Positions 54,340 through 63,753 are shown, numbered from the stretch's first letter. The stretch is DNA of 64,000 nucleotides from Bacteroidota bacterium (GCA_009773515.1 WSXX01000012.1:1-64000); one strand, 5' to 3'. A program made the numbers and translations. Notes: generated by a model from the sequence alone, not told the origin.

Positions 54340-55152
54340 ATGCTTGAACCAGCCTATAATCCCGTTTTAGTTGATCCCTTTGATCACCATCCCCTCGAAT
54401 TAGGGAAAGGTTTTTGGTTTAATCCAGGCAATGGTGAGCGATATTTTGTAAATAATGGCATTCCGGTTTTTTTGCCTGAACATCAAATGAGTGGTAACAA
54501 CCTCAAATATTCAAGGTTTTACGACCGCATCAGCAGGTTTTACCGGATTTCATCGGTTGTTTACAGCCGTATGAAAGGTTCATCTGATCGTGCGATAAAA
54601 ACAAAATATCTTGACTTGCTGGGCATAAAGCCAAACGATAATGTGCTTGAAGTTGCGGTTGGCTCTGCTGATAATTTTCTTTATCTGCCCGATACCGCAA
54701 CATATTCAGGCCTGGATATATCTTATGGAATGCTCACTATGGCACGCAGGCATCTGAAAAAGTGGAAAATTCCAGCCGGACTTTATCAGGGCGAAGCAGA
54801 GCATCTTCCCTTCAAATCAGAATCATTTGATGTGGTTTTTCATGTTGGTGGAATTTCATTGTTTAATGATAGCAGAAAAGCCATTGCTGAGATGATCAGG
54901 GTTGCTAAACCCGGAGCCAGACTCATGATAGTTGACGACAACGAAGCCAGCCCGGGTAAGTCAGGTCATAAAAATCCTTTTTCACCTTTGCCCGGTTTGA
55001 CAGGAACTTCTGAAAATGACTCGCCGGTTAAAATGCTCCCTTCAGGAATGCAAAATATTGAGGTCAGACGATTGTTCGATGATATGCTGTATTGTATTAC
55101 TTTTCAAAAGCCTGAAAAAATCTCAGTATTGGAAATATCTCCGACCAGCTGA
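54340..55152 (+). CDS. class I SAM-dependent methyltransferase with Trm112-like N-terminus
   Basis: A 270-residue protein. The N-terminal 50 residues (LVDPFDHHPLEL, GERYFVNNGIPVFLP) follow the Trm112 domain pattern, but the zinc cysteines are replaced. The methyltransferase domain (about 95-210) has VLEVAVGSADNFLYLP (motif I), YSGLDISYGMLTMARRHL, LPFKSESFDVVFHVGGISLF and RVAKPGARLMIVDD. It resembles UbiE/ubiquinone-type enzymes. It lies 9 bp after the previous methyltransferase and 147 bp before the sensor kinase. Confidence 0.8.
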   Translation: MLEPAYNPVLVDPFDHHPLELGKGFWFNPGNGERYFVNNGIPVFLPEHQMSGNNLKYSRFYDRISRFYRISSVVYSRMKGSSDRAIKTKYLDLLGIKPNDNVLEVAVGSADNFLYLPDTATYSGLDISYGMLTMARRHLKKWKIPAGLYQGEAEHLPFKSESFDVVFHVGGISLFNDSRKAIAEMIRVAKPGARLMIVDDNEASPGKSGHKNPFSPLPGLTGTSENDSPVKMLPSGMQNIEVRRLFDDMLYCITFQKPEKISVLEISPTS

Positions 55153-55242
55153 TCTGATTCCCACGTATAGATTCATTGTTTTGAAACATATTTTCATGGA
55201 CTTTCAGGTTTAAAGAATCCTGATTTTGCATCTATAATATTT

Positions 55243-55273
55243 TTTGCTGGTTTTCAGGTCTTTTTTATATTTG
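55243..55273 (+). promoter_or_regulatory. promoter of the sensor kinase gene
   Basis: TTTG (55243-55246) and TATATTTG (55266-55273) are separated by 19 bases, an exact fit to the Bacteroidota consensus. The start codon follows 26 bases later. Confidence 0.6.
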
Positions 55274-55299
55274 GTAACTTTTCCACAAAAGTCAATTCT

Positions 55300-58200
55300 A
55301 TGGTACTCAATCCGATTCTGAAGATAATCCGCGACCTGGAAGCCATGAACCAGGACAGGGATTTCCTGAAATACAGGGAATTCAGAATCAGAAATATTCT
55401 GGTTACCACTTCTTTGATTGCTGTTTTTCTGCTGATTGCAGGAATTTTTCTTGATATTCTTACAGCGCAACCGCATTTTGATAAGCTTTTATGGATAAGG
55501 TTTTCAGCTGCATCATTAATCGTTTTTAATCTAGTACTGGGTTTGAGTACAAAATATTTGTACAAACTCAGAATTCTGACTTTTCTTTCATTTTATCTCT
55601 GGGCGCTGAGCGCGACAGCCATTTCGCTGCAATCAGAAGGATTTACCTCAATCTGGTGGGGTGCAATGGCTTTACAGCTGATTATATGGCTGGCATTTAT
55701 CCCATTCCGATATAACCGGTTGATTTTACATGCCTTTATTTTTTTAGTGCAGTATGTTCTGATTCTTTGGTTTTTTGCACCTGACCCGGTTCTGAATCAG
55801 GCAATTGAAACTGCAGTATATCTTTTAGGTGCACTTTTGATTGGAGTGGTTATCTCTTTTGAAAATAACAGAATGGCTGCCGCATATTATACAGCATCTA
55901 AATCGTTGAGGTTGAGCGATGAGCGATATCGCATACTGACCGAAAATATGCAGGATGTAATCTGGACACTCGACCTGAAAAAAATGCGTTTTTCATGGAT
56001 CAGTCCTTCTGTTGAAAAACTGATGGGTTTTACCCCTGAAGAAATAATCCGGATGCGAATGGATGAACCTTTTATGCCTGAAAGTGCTGTTAAAATCAAG
56101 AATCTTGTCGATCAGGCCATAAATGATTTCATTGCCGGAAACAGTGATCTATCGTTTGCTGTTGATGAACTTGAACAGAAATGCAGAGACGGATCTTCGG
56201 TGTGGATTGAAATTGCAGCAATGCTAATTACGGATGACACCGGTCAATTGATTGAAATGCTTGGCGTTTCAAGGAATATTACTGCCCGCCGGAAAGCAGA
56301 AATGGCCATGCGCGAATCTGAAGAAAAGTACCGGAAATTGGTAAGTCAGGCAAAAGATGGCATTTTTATTACCCAGGATGGCGTATTTAAGTTTGTAAAT
56401 CAGGCGTTTTGCGATATTACTGAATACTCAATGCAGGAGTTGATCAATAAAAGTTTTGCAGAAATTATTGCTCCGGAAGAACAAAAATACCTCGTCGAAA
56501 TTCATAAACGCCGGATGGCAGGGGAGGAGGTGCCTTCTATGTATTCAACTGTTGGTATTTCAAAATCCGGACAACGGATAAATCTTGAGTTTAACACCAG
56601 CACCATTGAACTTGGCGGAAAACCTGCTTCATACGTTATTATGCGCGATACCACCAGTCAGGTGGAAACCGCTAAACGTGTTCAGGAAAGTGAAGAAAAA
56701 TACCGCTCGCTCGTTGAGCAGGCCAATGACGGTATTGTAATACTGCAGAAAGGGCGGGTAATGTTTATTAACAAGATGATGGCAAACATTCTCGGTTATT
56801 CTGTTGATGAAATAATTGATAACTCATTCTTAACCTATATCGCTGAAAGTGAACGGGAAAGAATAAGCGATCTGTATCGTCGCCGGCAGGCAGGTGAGGA
56901 TATCCCCTCTATTTATGAATCAGTGCTTGTTCAAAAGGATGGAACCTTGAAACCTGTTGAGTTTAACAACGGGATAATAACCTATAACGGAGAAATTGCT
57001 ACTCAAACCTATATCCGTGATATAACCGAGCGAAAAGCTGCCCAGCAGGCTCTTATTGAAAGTGAGCAACGATACGCGCTTGCTGTGGAAGGCGTTAATG
57101 AAGGTATTTTCGACTGGAACCTTGAAACAGGTAATGTTTATTTCTCTAACCATTACAAAGCTATTTTAGGACTCGATCCTGCTGAGATGCCGAACGAACT
57201 TTCGGAGTGGGAGAAACGTATTCATCCCGATGATAAAACGAAAGTGCTTCAGGCAAACCGTGATTTTATTTCGGGAAAAACATCCGTTTATAATCCGGAA
57301 TACCGTTTATTGCACAGCAGCGGAGAATATCGCTGGATACTGGCTCGTGGTGTTTGCTTGCGCGATGATAATGGAAAAGCATACAGAATGGCGGGTTCGC
57401 ATATGGATATCACTGATCGCCGTAAAGCCGAAGAAATGTTGCGCGAAAGCGAAGCCCGCTACAGAAGCATTTTCAATACTGCTGCTGATGCCATTTTCCT
57501 GATTGATCAGCAGAGCGGTACAATTGTGGATGTCAATCAATCGGCTGTAAGGATTTACGGCTATTCAACCAGTGAATTGCTGGGAATGAACATCAAGCAA
57601 TTGGCTTCAGAAGCAGATAACACCATCGAAGCCATCGATAATGTAAACCGTTTTCATTTTGTGCCTTTACGACGTTCGATCAGAAAAGACGGGCAAGCAG
57701 TGCTGGTGGAAATTTCTGCCAGTTACTTTGAAATGGAATCGAAGCCATATGTGATTGCTATTGTTCATGATATTACCCAGCGAAAAAAATCGGAAGAGGA
57801 ACTTCGAAGGGTAAATGAAAGGCTTACACTTCACTTCCGGGAAACTCCGCTCGCGTATATTGAATGGAACGAAAACCTGGAAGTTTCTGACTGGAATCCT
57901 GCCGCTGAGAAAATATTTGGTTATAAAAGTGATGAAGTTATAGGTAAACATGCTTTTAATCTGATTGTTCCACCCTCAATTCAATCAGAAATCAAAGAAC
58001 TCTCAGAAACCATTCTTCAGCAAACCGGCGGACAGCGAAGCACAAATGAGAACATGACCAAAGAAGGACATACCATCATTTGTAACTGGTATAATACTCC
58101 GCTCAAAGATGAAACAGGAAAAGTAATCGGTCTTGCATCTCTGGTTCAGGATATTACCGAGCAAAAGAAACTTGAAGCCGAACTTGAAAAATACGTCACT

Positions 58201-58854
58201 GTGCTGGAGAAAAGTTATTCTGAGTCGCGCAGTAAAGTTCAGTCTTATTCTCTTGAACTTGAGACCCGTAAGAATGAATTGCTGCAACTACAGAAGGAGA
58301 ACCTGCAATCGCAGTTCGAAACGCTTCGCAGTCAGGTGAATCCGCATTTTCTTTTCAATAGTTTGAATGTTCTCACTTCTCTCATAAAAATAGAACCTGA
58401 TCTTGCTGAGCAATTTACCATTCGCTTGTCGATGGTTTATCGCTATGTGCTTGAAAACAAGGAGAAAGATCTGGTTTCACTTGAAACTGAGCTGGACTTT
58501 CTGAAAGCTTACACATTCCTTCTTGATATTCGTTTTTCGGGAAAAATGAAGGTTGAAATAAATCTTTCGGAAGATAAACTGCAACTAAAAGTGGTGCCGC
58601 TGGCTTTACAACTCCTGATTGAAAATGCCATAAAGCACAATACTTTCTCGCGGAAGCAGCCCTTGCTGGTGAATATCTGCAGCGAAGGCGATTACCTGAT
58701 TGTAGAAAATAATCTTCAAATGCGCGAAGCTCACGTTCAATCTACAGGCGTTGGTTTGAACAACATTGGCAGCCGCTATGCTTATTTTACTGAACGGAAG
58801 GTAATTTCCGGCGAAGTTGATAATAAATTTGTGGTGAAAATTCCTTTGCTTTAG
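55300..58854 (+). CDS. membrane sensor histidine kinase, multi-PAS, LytS-type
   Basis: A 1184-residue two-component sensor. About five or six membrane helices (27-195) are followed by six PAS domains (starting near 215, 340, 465, 590, 715 and 840; each opens with an ERYR/EEKYR/SEARYR motif), a coiled coil (about 965-1010) and a His_kinase domain (PF06580 type). The phosphorylated histidine is His1016 in QVNPHFLFNSLN; the ATP-binding N box is LLIENAIKHNTFS and GVGLNNIGSRYAYF forms the G box. The PAS count is high for this family and suggests several inputs. The partner is the LytTR regulator 175 bp downstream. Confidence 0.9.
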   Translation: MVLNPILKIIRDLEAMNQDRDFLKYREFRIRNILVTTSLIAVFLLIAGIFLDILTAQPHFDKLLWIRFSAASLIVFNLVLGLSTKYLYKLRILTFLSFYLWALSATAISLQSEGFTSIWWGAMALQLIIWLAFIPFRYNRLILHAFIFLVQYVLILWFFAPDPVLNQAIETAVYLLGALLIGVVISFENNRMAAAYYTASKSLRLSDERYRILTENMQDVIWTLDLKKMRFSWISPSVEKLMGFTPEEIIRMRMDEPFMPESAVKIKNLVDQAINDFIAGNSDLSFAVDELEQKCRDGSSVWIEIAAMLITDDTGQLIEMLGVSRNITARRKAEMAMRESEEKYRKLVSQAKDGIFITQDGVFKFVNQAFCDITEYSMQELINKSFAEIIAPEEQKYLVEIHKRRMAGEEVPSMYSTVGISKSGQRINLEFNTSTIELGGKPASYVIMRDTTSQVETAKRVQESEEKYRSLVEQANDGIVILQKGRVMFINKMMANILGYSVDEIIDNSFLTYIAESERERISDLYRRRQAGEDIPSIYESVLVQKDGTLKPVEFNNGIITYNGEIATQTYIRDITERKAAQQALIESEQRYALAVEGVNEGIFDWNLETGNVYFSNHYKAILGLDPAEMPNELSEWEKRIHPDDKTKVLQANRDFISGKTSVYNPEYRLLHSSGEYRWILARGVCLRDDNGKAYRMAGSHMDITDRRKAEEMLRESEARYRSIFNTAADAIFLIDQQSGTIVDVNQSAVRIYGYSTSELLGMNIKQLASEADNTIEAIDNVNRFHFVPLRRSIRKDGQAVLVEISASYFEMESKPYVIAIVHDITQRKKSEEELRRVNERLTLHFRETPLAYIEWNENLEVSDWNPAAEKIFGYKSDEVIGKHAFNLIVPPSIQSEIKELSETILQQTGGQRSTNENMTKEGHTIICNWYNTPLKDETGKVIGLASLVQDITEQKKLEAELEKYVTVLEKSYSESRSKVQSYSLELETRKNELLQLQKENLQSQFETLRSQVNPHFLFNSLNVLTSLIKIEPDLAEQFTIRLSMVYRYVLENKEKDLVSLETELDFLKAYTFLLDIRFSGKMKVEINLSEDKLQLKVVPLALQLLIENAIKHNTFSRKQPLLVNICSEGDYLIVENNLQMREAHVQSTGVGLNNIGSRYAYFTERKVISGEVDNKFVVKIPLL

Positions 58855-58871
58855 CTTGGTGGTTGGAGGTC

Positions 58872-58972
58872 ACTTGTCTCGGGAGCGCGAAGCGATAACG
58901 AGAGAGGTCAGAGATCAGAAGTCAGAGATCAGAGGTCGCTTGTCTCGGGAGCGCGAAGCGATAACGAGAGAG
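58872..58972. repeat. GGAGCGCGAAGCG palindromic repeats, copies 3 and 4
   Basis: Two copies of CTTGTCTCGGGAGCGCGAAG ... CGATAACGAGAG (58872-58906 and 58938-58972) are in direct orientation, joined by GGTCAGAGATCAGAAGTCAG-type units. They sit between kinase and regulator, so they would be in the mRNA of the operon if the two genes are co-transcribed. Confidence 0.85.
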
Positions 58973-58973
58973 G

Positions 58974-59007
58974 TTAGAAATTAGAAATTAGAAATTAGAA
59001 ATTAGAA
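58974..59007. repeat. TTAGAAA heptamers upstream of the LytTR gene
   Basis: Four exact TTAGAAA units plus TTAGAA follow the last palindrome and end 22 bases before the LytTR start codon. The same heptamer array occurs at 15084, 17495 and 18893, and always in the same strand orientation. Confidence 0.85.
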
Positions 59008-59029
59008 TTTGTTTACTAAAACTTAAACC

Positions 59030-59785
59030 ATGAAAATAGTAATCATCGAAGATGAAGAACTGGCAGCCCGCAGGCTCGAAGGCATGATAAAGGAGTGCGA
59101 TAGTTCAATTGAAGTTATTGCAAGGCTTGAATCTGTTGAGGATTCGGTGGAGTGGTTTCGCAACCATCCATCTCCTGACCTTATTTTTCTTGACATTCAC
59201 CTTGAAGATGACCTGAGTTTCGCCATTTTTGAGAAAGTGAAAGTGGATGCTCCTGTTATTTTTACCACTGCTTATGATGAGTACGCAATCAGGGCATTTA
59301 AAATGAAAAGCATTGACTATCTGCTGAAACCAATTGTGCAGGAAGAACTGGCGCGAAGCCTCGATAAATTTCATGAGTTCAGCAGCCCCAAGCCACAGCA
59401 GGATATGGAAACCCTGTTCCGGATGTTTGTAAAACCAGGTCAGCCGGATTATAAAGAAAGGTTTTCGGTTACCATCGGGCAAAAGATCAAAACATTCCCC
59501 ATCAATGAAATTTCATGGTTTTACTCCGAAGAGGGCATAACTTTTATGGTTACAAACGATAACCATCAGTACCCCATCGACTTCAGTCTTGATGATTTGA
59601 CCGATATGCTTGATCCCAAACTCTTCTTCCGCATAAACCGTCAGTTTATCATAAAAATGGAAGCCATCGGCAATATCCACATTTATCCGAAAAGCCGTTT
59701 GAAGCTGGAATTAAAACCTGTTTCCAATAAAGAAGTATTTGTCAGCCGCGATAAAGTTACGCGGTTCAAACAATGGCTGGGTTAG
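59030..59785 (+). CDS. LytTR-family response regulator
   Basis: A 251-residue DNA-binding response regulator. The receiver domain (1-120) has IIEDEE acidic residues, the phospho-acceptor Asp55 (FLDIHL), and KSIDYLLKP with the conserved lysine. The C-terminal LytTR domain (about 150-251) has the FRINRQFIIKMEAI segment. It follows the LytS-type kinase and would bind promoters as a dimer. Its stop is only 4 bases from the stop of the convergent acyltransferase fusion. Confidence 0.93.
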   Translation: MKIVIIEDEELAARRLEGMIKECDSSIEVIARLESVEDSVEWFRNHPSPDLIFLDIHLEDDLSFAIFEKVKVDAPVIFTTAYDEYAIRAFKMKSIDYLLKPIVQEELARSLDKFHEFSSPKPQQDMETLFRMFVKPGQPDYKERFSVTIGQKIKTFPINEISWFYSEEGITFMVTNDNHQYPIDFSLDDLTDMLDPKLFFRINRQFIIKMEAIGNIHIYPKSRLKLELKPVSNKEVFVSRDKVTRFKQWLG

Positions 59786-59789
59786 CAAT

Positions 59790-62255
59790 CTAAGCTTTTA
59801 ATCCTTCCTGAATGCGCTCTCTTACTTCATCAGTAAGGGTTTCGTAGGTATGTCCTTCCGGATGAACCGGTTTCAGAAAGTCGATCTTCACCTTGGTCCA
59901 CAATCGTGGGAAACGGCTGCCTTTTGGCAAGGCTTTGAATGCACCTGAAATTGCAACCGGAACAATCGGAATATCCAACTCACTGGATAGAATAGCAAAG
60001 GTTTTTTTGAACTCACCCAGCTCTCCGGTTACGGTGCGGGTTCCTTCCGGGAAAATAATCAGACTCCGGTTTTGCTTCAGTACTTCTGCCATTTTCTGGA
60101 TCGATTCTTTCAGATCCTTATTAAGATCAACAATAATAATATTGTTTCGGCTGGCCAGAAATTTCAACCAGCGTTGTCTGATGTGTTTTTCCTTGGCATA
60201 GAAGTAGGTGCGCTTCATTTGCTGATTGGTGAGATAAGCAGCAACAAACATTCCGTCGAATGAACTCTGATGGTTGGGTGCAAGGATAAACGGTCCTTCA
60301 GGAATGTTTTCCTGACCTTTTACGCGATAGCGGAAGAACAAATGGAAAAATATCCTGAATGAATACAGCAGCCAGCGTCCTGCAGCCCAGTTGCCTGGCA
60401 ACTTTAGGTTTACTTTCTCCAGTATAATATCGGTCCAGTTGATGCGTGCATCTTCAATGCGGGTTTTATGTGCGGCAACATATTCCGACAGGTTCAGCAC
60501 ATCTCCAAACCCGGGCATTGCAACCGGTTCAATGCTTACGCCGAAGTTTTGCTGCAGCCATGCCTGAAAACCAACTTTGTCAAGTGAATCCATACCCAGA
60601 TCCATTTCCAGGTGATGATGAGGTCTGACTTTGCGTCCTTTTTCTGATTCAAGATATGCCGCTATCAACTTAAATTCAGGGCTTTCCGGCAATTGAATAT
60701 CTGTGTCTTCTACCTGTTCAACCGCCAGATCGCTCAGGCGAAAACGTTGTAATTTACCAAGTCTTGTGCGCGGCAGATCTTTGTCAGTAAGATAAAACCG
60801 CATAATTTTTTTGTAAGGCGAAACGCTGTTGTTGAAAGGTTCAATCACCTGACTGCGGATTTTGGCTTCTGCTTCCTGAGAAATTCCTTCAGTTACCATA
60901 TCAGGATCAGGAACAATCATTACCTGAAGCATATCTTCTCTGAAGAATACCCCGCAATCTTTTACATAGGGTGATTCCAAAAGCTTTATTTCCAGCTCGG
61001 TAGGATTTACATTTTTTCCGTTCGAGAGAATAATGATCTCCTTCTTTCGTCCTGTAATATAAAGGAATCCATCTTTGTCGAAATAACCAAGATCTCCGGT
61101 ATAAAGCCATCCATCCTGCAAAACTTCGGCTGTTTCTTCGGGGCGGTTGTAATAACCCTTCATAATATTTGGCCCTGAAGCCAGAATCTCGCCATCATCA
61201 ATACGAACATTGGTGTCCTTCATCAGTTCTCCGGGAGAACCGATTTTTACCCTGCCCGGTCGTGTAAAAGTGATCATTGGCGCTGCTTCGGTCATGCCAT
61301 AACCTTCGAGCACTTCAAAGCCAAGCACCTGAAAGTCATTTCCAACATCAGGGTCCAGTGCAGCACCGCCTGAAACAAGCACTTCAACAGATCCGCCAAG
61401 CTTCTGGTGAACTGTATTGAATATCTTTCTCGAAAACTTTTTAGATTTCAGTTTCGAAGCGACACCAAATAACATTCTTGCCACACCGCTTTTATTCACT
61501 TTGTCCATAATGCCTTTGCGGATGGCCGCATAAAGCCTTGGAACACCAATGATTACAGTGATGGAGTTATTTCTGAGTGTTGCCATAATATCCTCAGAAG
61601 CCATGGATGGACTGATTGCGATTGTGGCGCCCAGAAAAAGAGGAATTACCATTGTTCCCATCAATGGAAAAATGTGATGCAGCGGCAGCAGCACCATTAC
61701 TCTGGAATCGTGACGGTAAATGGGTATATGCTCAGAAACCGCACTCACATTGGTGATAAGGTTCTGGTATGATAACATAACGCCTTTGGGACTTCCGGTG
61801 GTGCCTGAAGTGTATATGATAACCGCAGTATCTCCATCCGGATGTTCAGGCTGCTCAATGCTTACGTTCTCTGTTGATGAGAGTTTCTCCAGATCGTTAA
61901 TAACAAGAAGTGTTGTTTGAATTCCTGACTGCTGAATGGCATCTTTAATCTGATCCAGCTTGTCGGCTGAGCAGAAAACCACTTTTGGGGTTGAATCTTT
62001 CAGAATGTATGCAACTTCAGATGTTGAAGCCATAAAATCAACCGGAATGTTTACGCCAAGTTTGCTCCACACGGCATAAAAGGCATAAACCCAGCCTGGC
62101 CGGTTCTCTGAAAATACTACAACATGATCGCCTGCATTTATGCTGAACTTTTCCGCAAAGGCATTGATTTTATTGTGAAATAGTGCGTAGGAGATTTTCT
62201 CTTCTCCAAAGGAAATGGCAGTTTTTTCGCCATTAAATTTTAGCATGTTGTACAA
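59790..62255 (-). CDS. AMP-ligase / acyl-carrier / PlsC-type acyltransferase fusion
   Basis: An 821-residue fusion. Residues 1-510 are an AMP-binding acyl-activating enzyme (P-loop YTSGTTGSPKG at 148-158, GYGMTEAAPM, DGWLYTGDLGYFD and the C-terminal GRKKEIIILSNGKNVNP). About 540-615 is an acyl-carrier domain with the phosphopantetheine serine in DLGMDSLDKVGF. About 645-821 is a 1-acyl-glycerol-3-phosphate acyltransferase (NHQSSFD, the H-x4-D motif; FPEGTRTVTGELG). It probably loads a fatty acid on its own carrier and transfers it to a lysophospholipid, so it may recycle or build membrane lipid. E. coli Aas has the same two activities in the opposite order and without the carrier. Confidence 0.85.
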   Translation of the reverse strand: MYNMLKFNGEKTAISFGEEKISYALFHNKINAFAEKFSINAGDHVVVFSENRPGWVYAFYAVWSKLGVNIPVDFMASTSEVAYILKDSTPKVVFCSADKLDQIKDAIQQSGIQTTLLVINDLEKLSSTENVSIEQPEHPDGDTAVIIYTSGTTGSPKGVMLSYQNLITNVSAVSEHIPIYRHDSRVMVLLPLHHIFPLMGTMVIPLFLGATIAISPSMASEDIMATLRNNSITVIIGVPRLYAAIRKGIMDKVNKSGVARMLFGVASKLKSKKFSRKIFNTVHQKLGGSVEVLVSGGAALDPDVGNDFQVLGFEVLEGYGMTEAAPMITFTRPGRVKIGSPGELMKDTNVRIDDGEILASGPNIMKGYYNRPEETAEVLQDGWLYTGDLGYFDKDGFLYITGRKKEIIILSNGKNVNPTELEIKLLESPYVKDCGVFFREDMLQVMIVPDPDMVTEGISQEAEAKIRSQVIEPFNNSVSPYKKIMRFYLTDKDLPRTRLGKLQRFRLSDLAVEQVEDTDIQLPESPEFKLIAAYLESEKGRKVRPHHHLEMDLGMDSLDKVGFQAWLQQNFGVSIEPVAMPGFGDVLNLSEYVAAHKTRIEDARINWTDIILEKVNLKLPGNWAAGRWLLYSFRIFFHLFFRYRVKGQENIPEGPFILAPNHQSSFDGMFVAAYLTNQQMKRTYFYAKEKHIRQRWLKFLASRNNIIIVDLNKDLKESIQKMAEVLKQNRSLIIFPEGTRTVTGELGEFKKTFAILSSELDIPIVPVAISGAFKALPKGSRFPRLWTKVKIDFLKPVHPEGHTYETLTDEVRERIQEGLKA

Positions 62256-62506
62256 TTCTGATCGCTTTAGTGTGTGACAATATTTGTGAAATTGTTATTT
62301 AGCAGTTTGTTTTTCACTTTACTGCTTCAACATATTCATCTTTTGGTCGTTAAAAGGATGATTCATGTCAGAAAATCCCTTTTGCAAAGATAATAAATTT
62401 ATAGCCGGATTTATAAAACAGAACAAATAACTTGCAATCAATGAGTGTGTTATATAATTCATCCATATATTAATATGAATATTTTTACAAAACGCCTGAT
62501 TGTCAA
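62256..62506. other. spacer, nothing seen
   Basis: This 251-bp gap separates two minus-strand genes. I see no gene, repeat or clear terminator. Confidence 0.4.
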
Positions 62507-63340
62507 TTATAACAATTCTTCAATTTCGGTTTTCAGCGCTTTTAACTGGCGGGGAGGAAGATTAAGCAGATCAAGCGCTTTGGGATTGACAGACAGGTCG
62601 GAGCACAAAATAAAGTTGTTGTCGATGAGAATTTGTTTGTGCTTTTTATTCAATCCGGAAATGGCCGTTACCGGAAATAGCCGGGTGGTTTCTACAAGTT
62701 CCTTAAGACTTCCCCGGCGGGGATAATCCCAGCCAATCAGGTGCAATCCAGCACATTTCCCGTAAGCAGCAGCATCATCCGAAAACCGGGTATTTGTAAC
62801 CACCCATCCCTGGTAGTTCATGCTCCGGTTTTCAGGTAAACGTTCCCATGCTGCTTTTACATCAAGAAACCTTGATTGTATGTAAAGTGGTACCTGCACA
62901 CTGCATATTTTGCCGGGCAGGTTGTGATATTTGCATTCAATAAGGATTTTATGATCGTTTTTCCAGGCAATCACATCCACTTCATGGGTAACACATTTAC
63001 CCTGAACAATTTGCCCGACGAGGGTTTCATATCCAAGTCGATTCATAAGTGCACCAATAAACTTCTCAAAAGGATAACCGGTTGGACCCAACTCCATAAT
63101 GGCAAGTTTGAGGCTATATCGCGAAGCTGTTGACCTTACCTGATTCCTTAGAAGTTTAAATGCTTTGCGGTAAATGCTTCTGGTGGGAATGCCTTCGAAA
63201 AGATACTTCCTTATTTCAATGATGATGGAATGAATAATTTCGTCGGAAGCGCCTGAATTTCTGAGTGAATTATAAAGTTTCTCTTCGGAAAACTCCTGCT
63301 TTTCACCAGATGATTTTCTGACGGATATATTATTAGCCAT
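62507..63340 (-). CDS. ATP-cone plus PD-(D/E)XK (Mrr-like) nuclease
   Basis: A 277-residue protein. The N-terminus (about 5-85) is an ATP-cone nucleotide-sensing domain of the kind seen in class I ribonucleotide reductases and NrdR (VRKSSGEKQEFSEEKLYNSL). It is followed by a PD-(D/E)XK nuclease domain (about 92-190) with HEVDVIAW and KILIECKYHN, the D...ExK catalytic set, like Mrr restriction enzymes. The C-terminal 45 residues have helix-hairpin-like helices. I chose the start MANNISVRK (63340) over the upstream Met. The combination may be a DNA nuclease controlled by nucleotide level; this is inferred. Confidence 0.8.
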   Translation of the reverse strand: MANNISVRKSSGEKQEFSEEKLYNSLRNSGASDEIIHSIIIEIRKYLFEGIPTRSIYRKAFKLLRNQVRSTASRYSLKLAIMELGPTGYPFEKFIGALMNRLGYETLVGQIVQGKCVTHEVDVIAWKNDHKILIECKYHNLPGKICSVQVPLYIQSRFLDVKAAWERLPENRSMNYQGWVVTNTRFSDDAAAYGKCAGLHLIGWDYPRRGSLKELVETTRLFPVTAISGLNKKHKQILIDNNFILCSDLSVNPKALDLLNLPPRQLKALKTEIEELL

Positions 63341-63422
63341 TGCGATTCTCTTTATTGGCGATAAATATATGCAAGAAGTGTGAACCGGCAAGCAGGTATT
63401 TTCTGAGAATGAGTTTTTATAT

Positions 63423-63649
63423 CACTATTCTCCGGTGAAAATCGAAAATTTCCTTGCCACCAAATCTCCAAAACTCCAAATTACACAAAATGAATGAATT
63501 AAATTGATGAATTTTGGTGTCCCGATAGCTATCGGGATCGTGTTTTAGTAGCAAATTTTATAAAGTAAGGTATTGTTCTGCAACTTTTGTCAAAGAGAGT
63601 CAATATTAATCAGTTGTAATAAATTCGAAACTTTCCCCGGACAACAATG
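63423..63649. mobile_element. 227-bp element with terminal inverted repeats, copy M2 (inverted)
   Basis: It begins CACTATTCTCCGGTGAAA and ends CTTTCCCCGGACAACAATG. It is the reverse complement of M1 over the whole length, about 48 kb away. It differs chiefly by an inserted perfect palindrome, TCCCGATAGCTATCGGGA (63520-63537), in the GCCACCAAA arm. Confidence 0.8.
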
Positions 63650-63708
63650 TTTTTATATCATTGTCCGGTTGAAATAAAAGCAGTTTTTATTGTTATGGTA
63701 AAAATAAA

Positions 63709-63753
63709 GCCGCTGAATAAAGAAAACACCTGAGTTTTCTCCGATTCAGCGGC
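63709..63753 (-). terminator. rho-independent terminator of the OsmC-family gene
   Basis: GCCGCTGAAT (63709-63718) and ATTCAGCGGC (63744-63753) form a 10-bp stem with a second paired region (AGAAAAC and GTTTTCT) inside. On the minus strand TTTATTTTTA follows. Confidence 0.75.
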
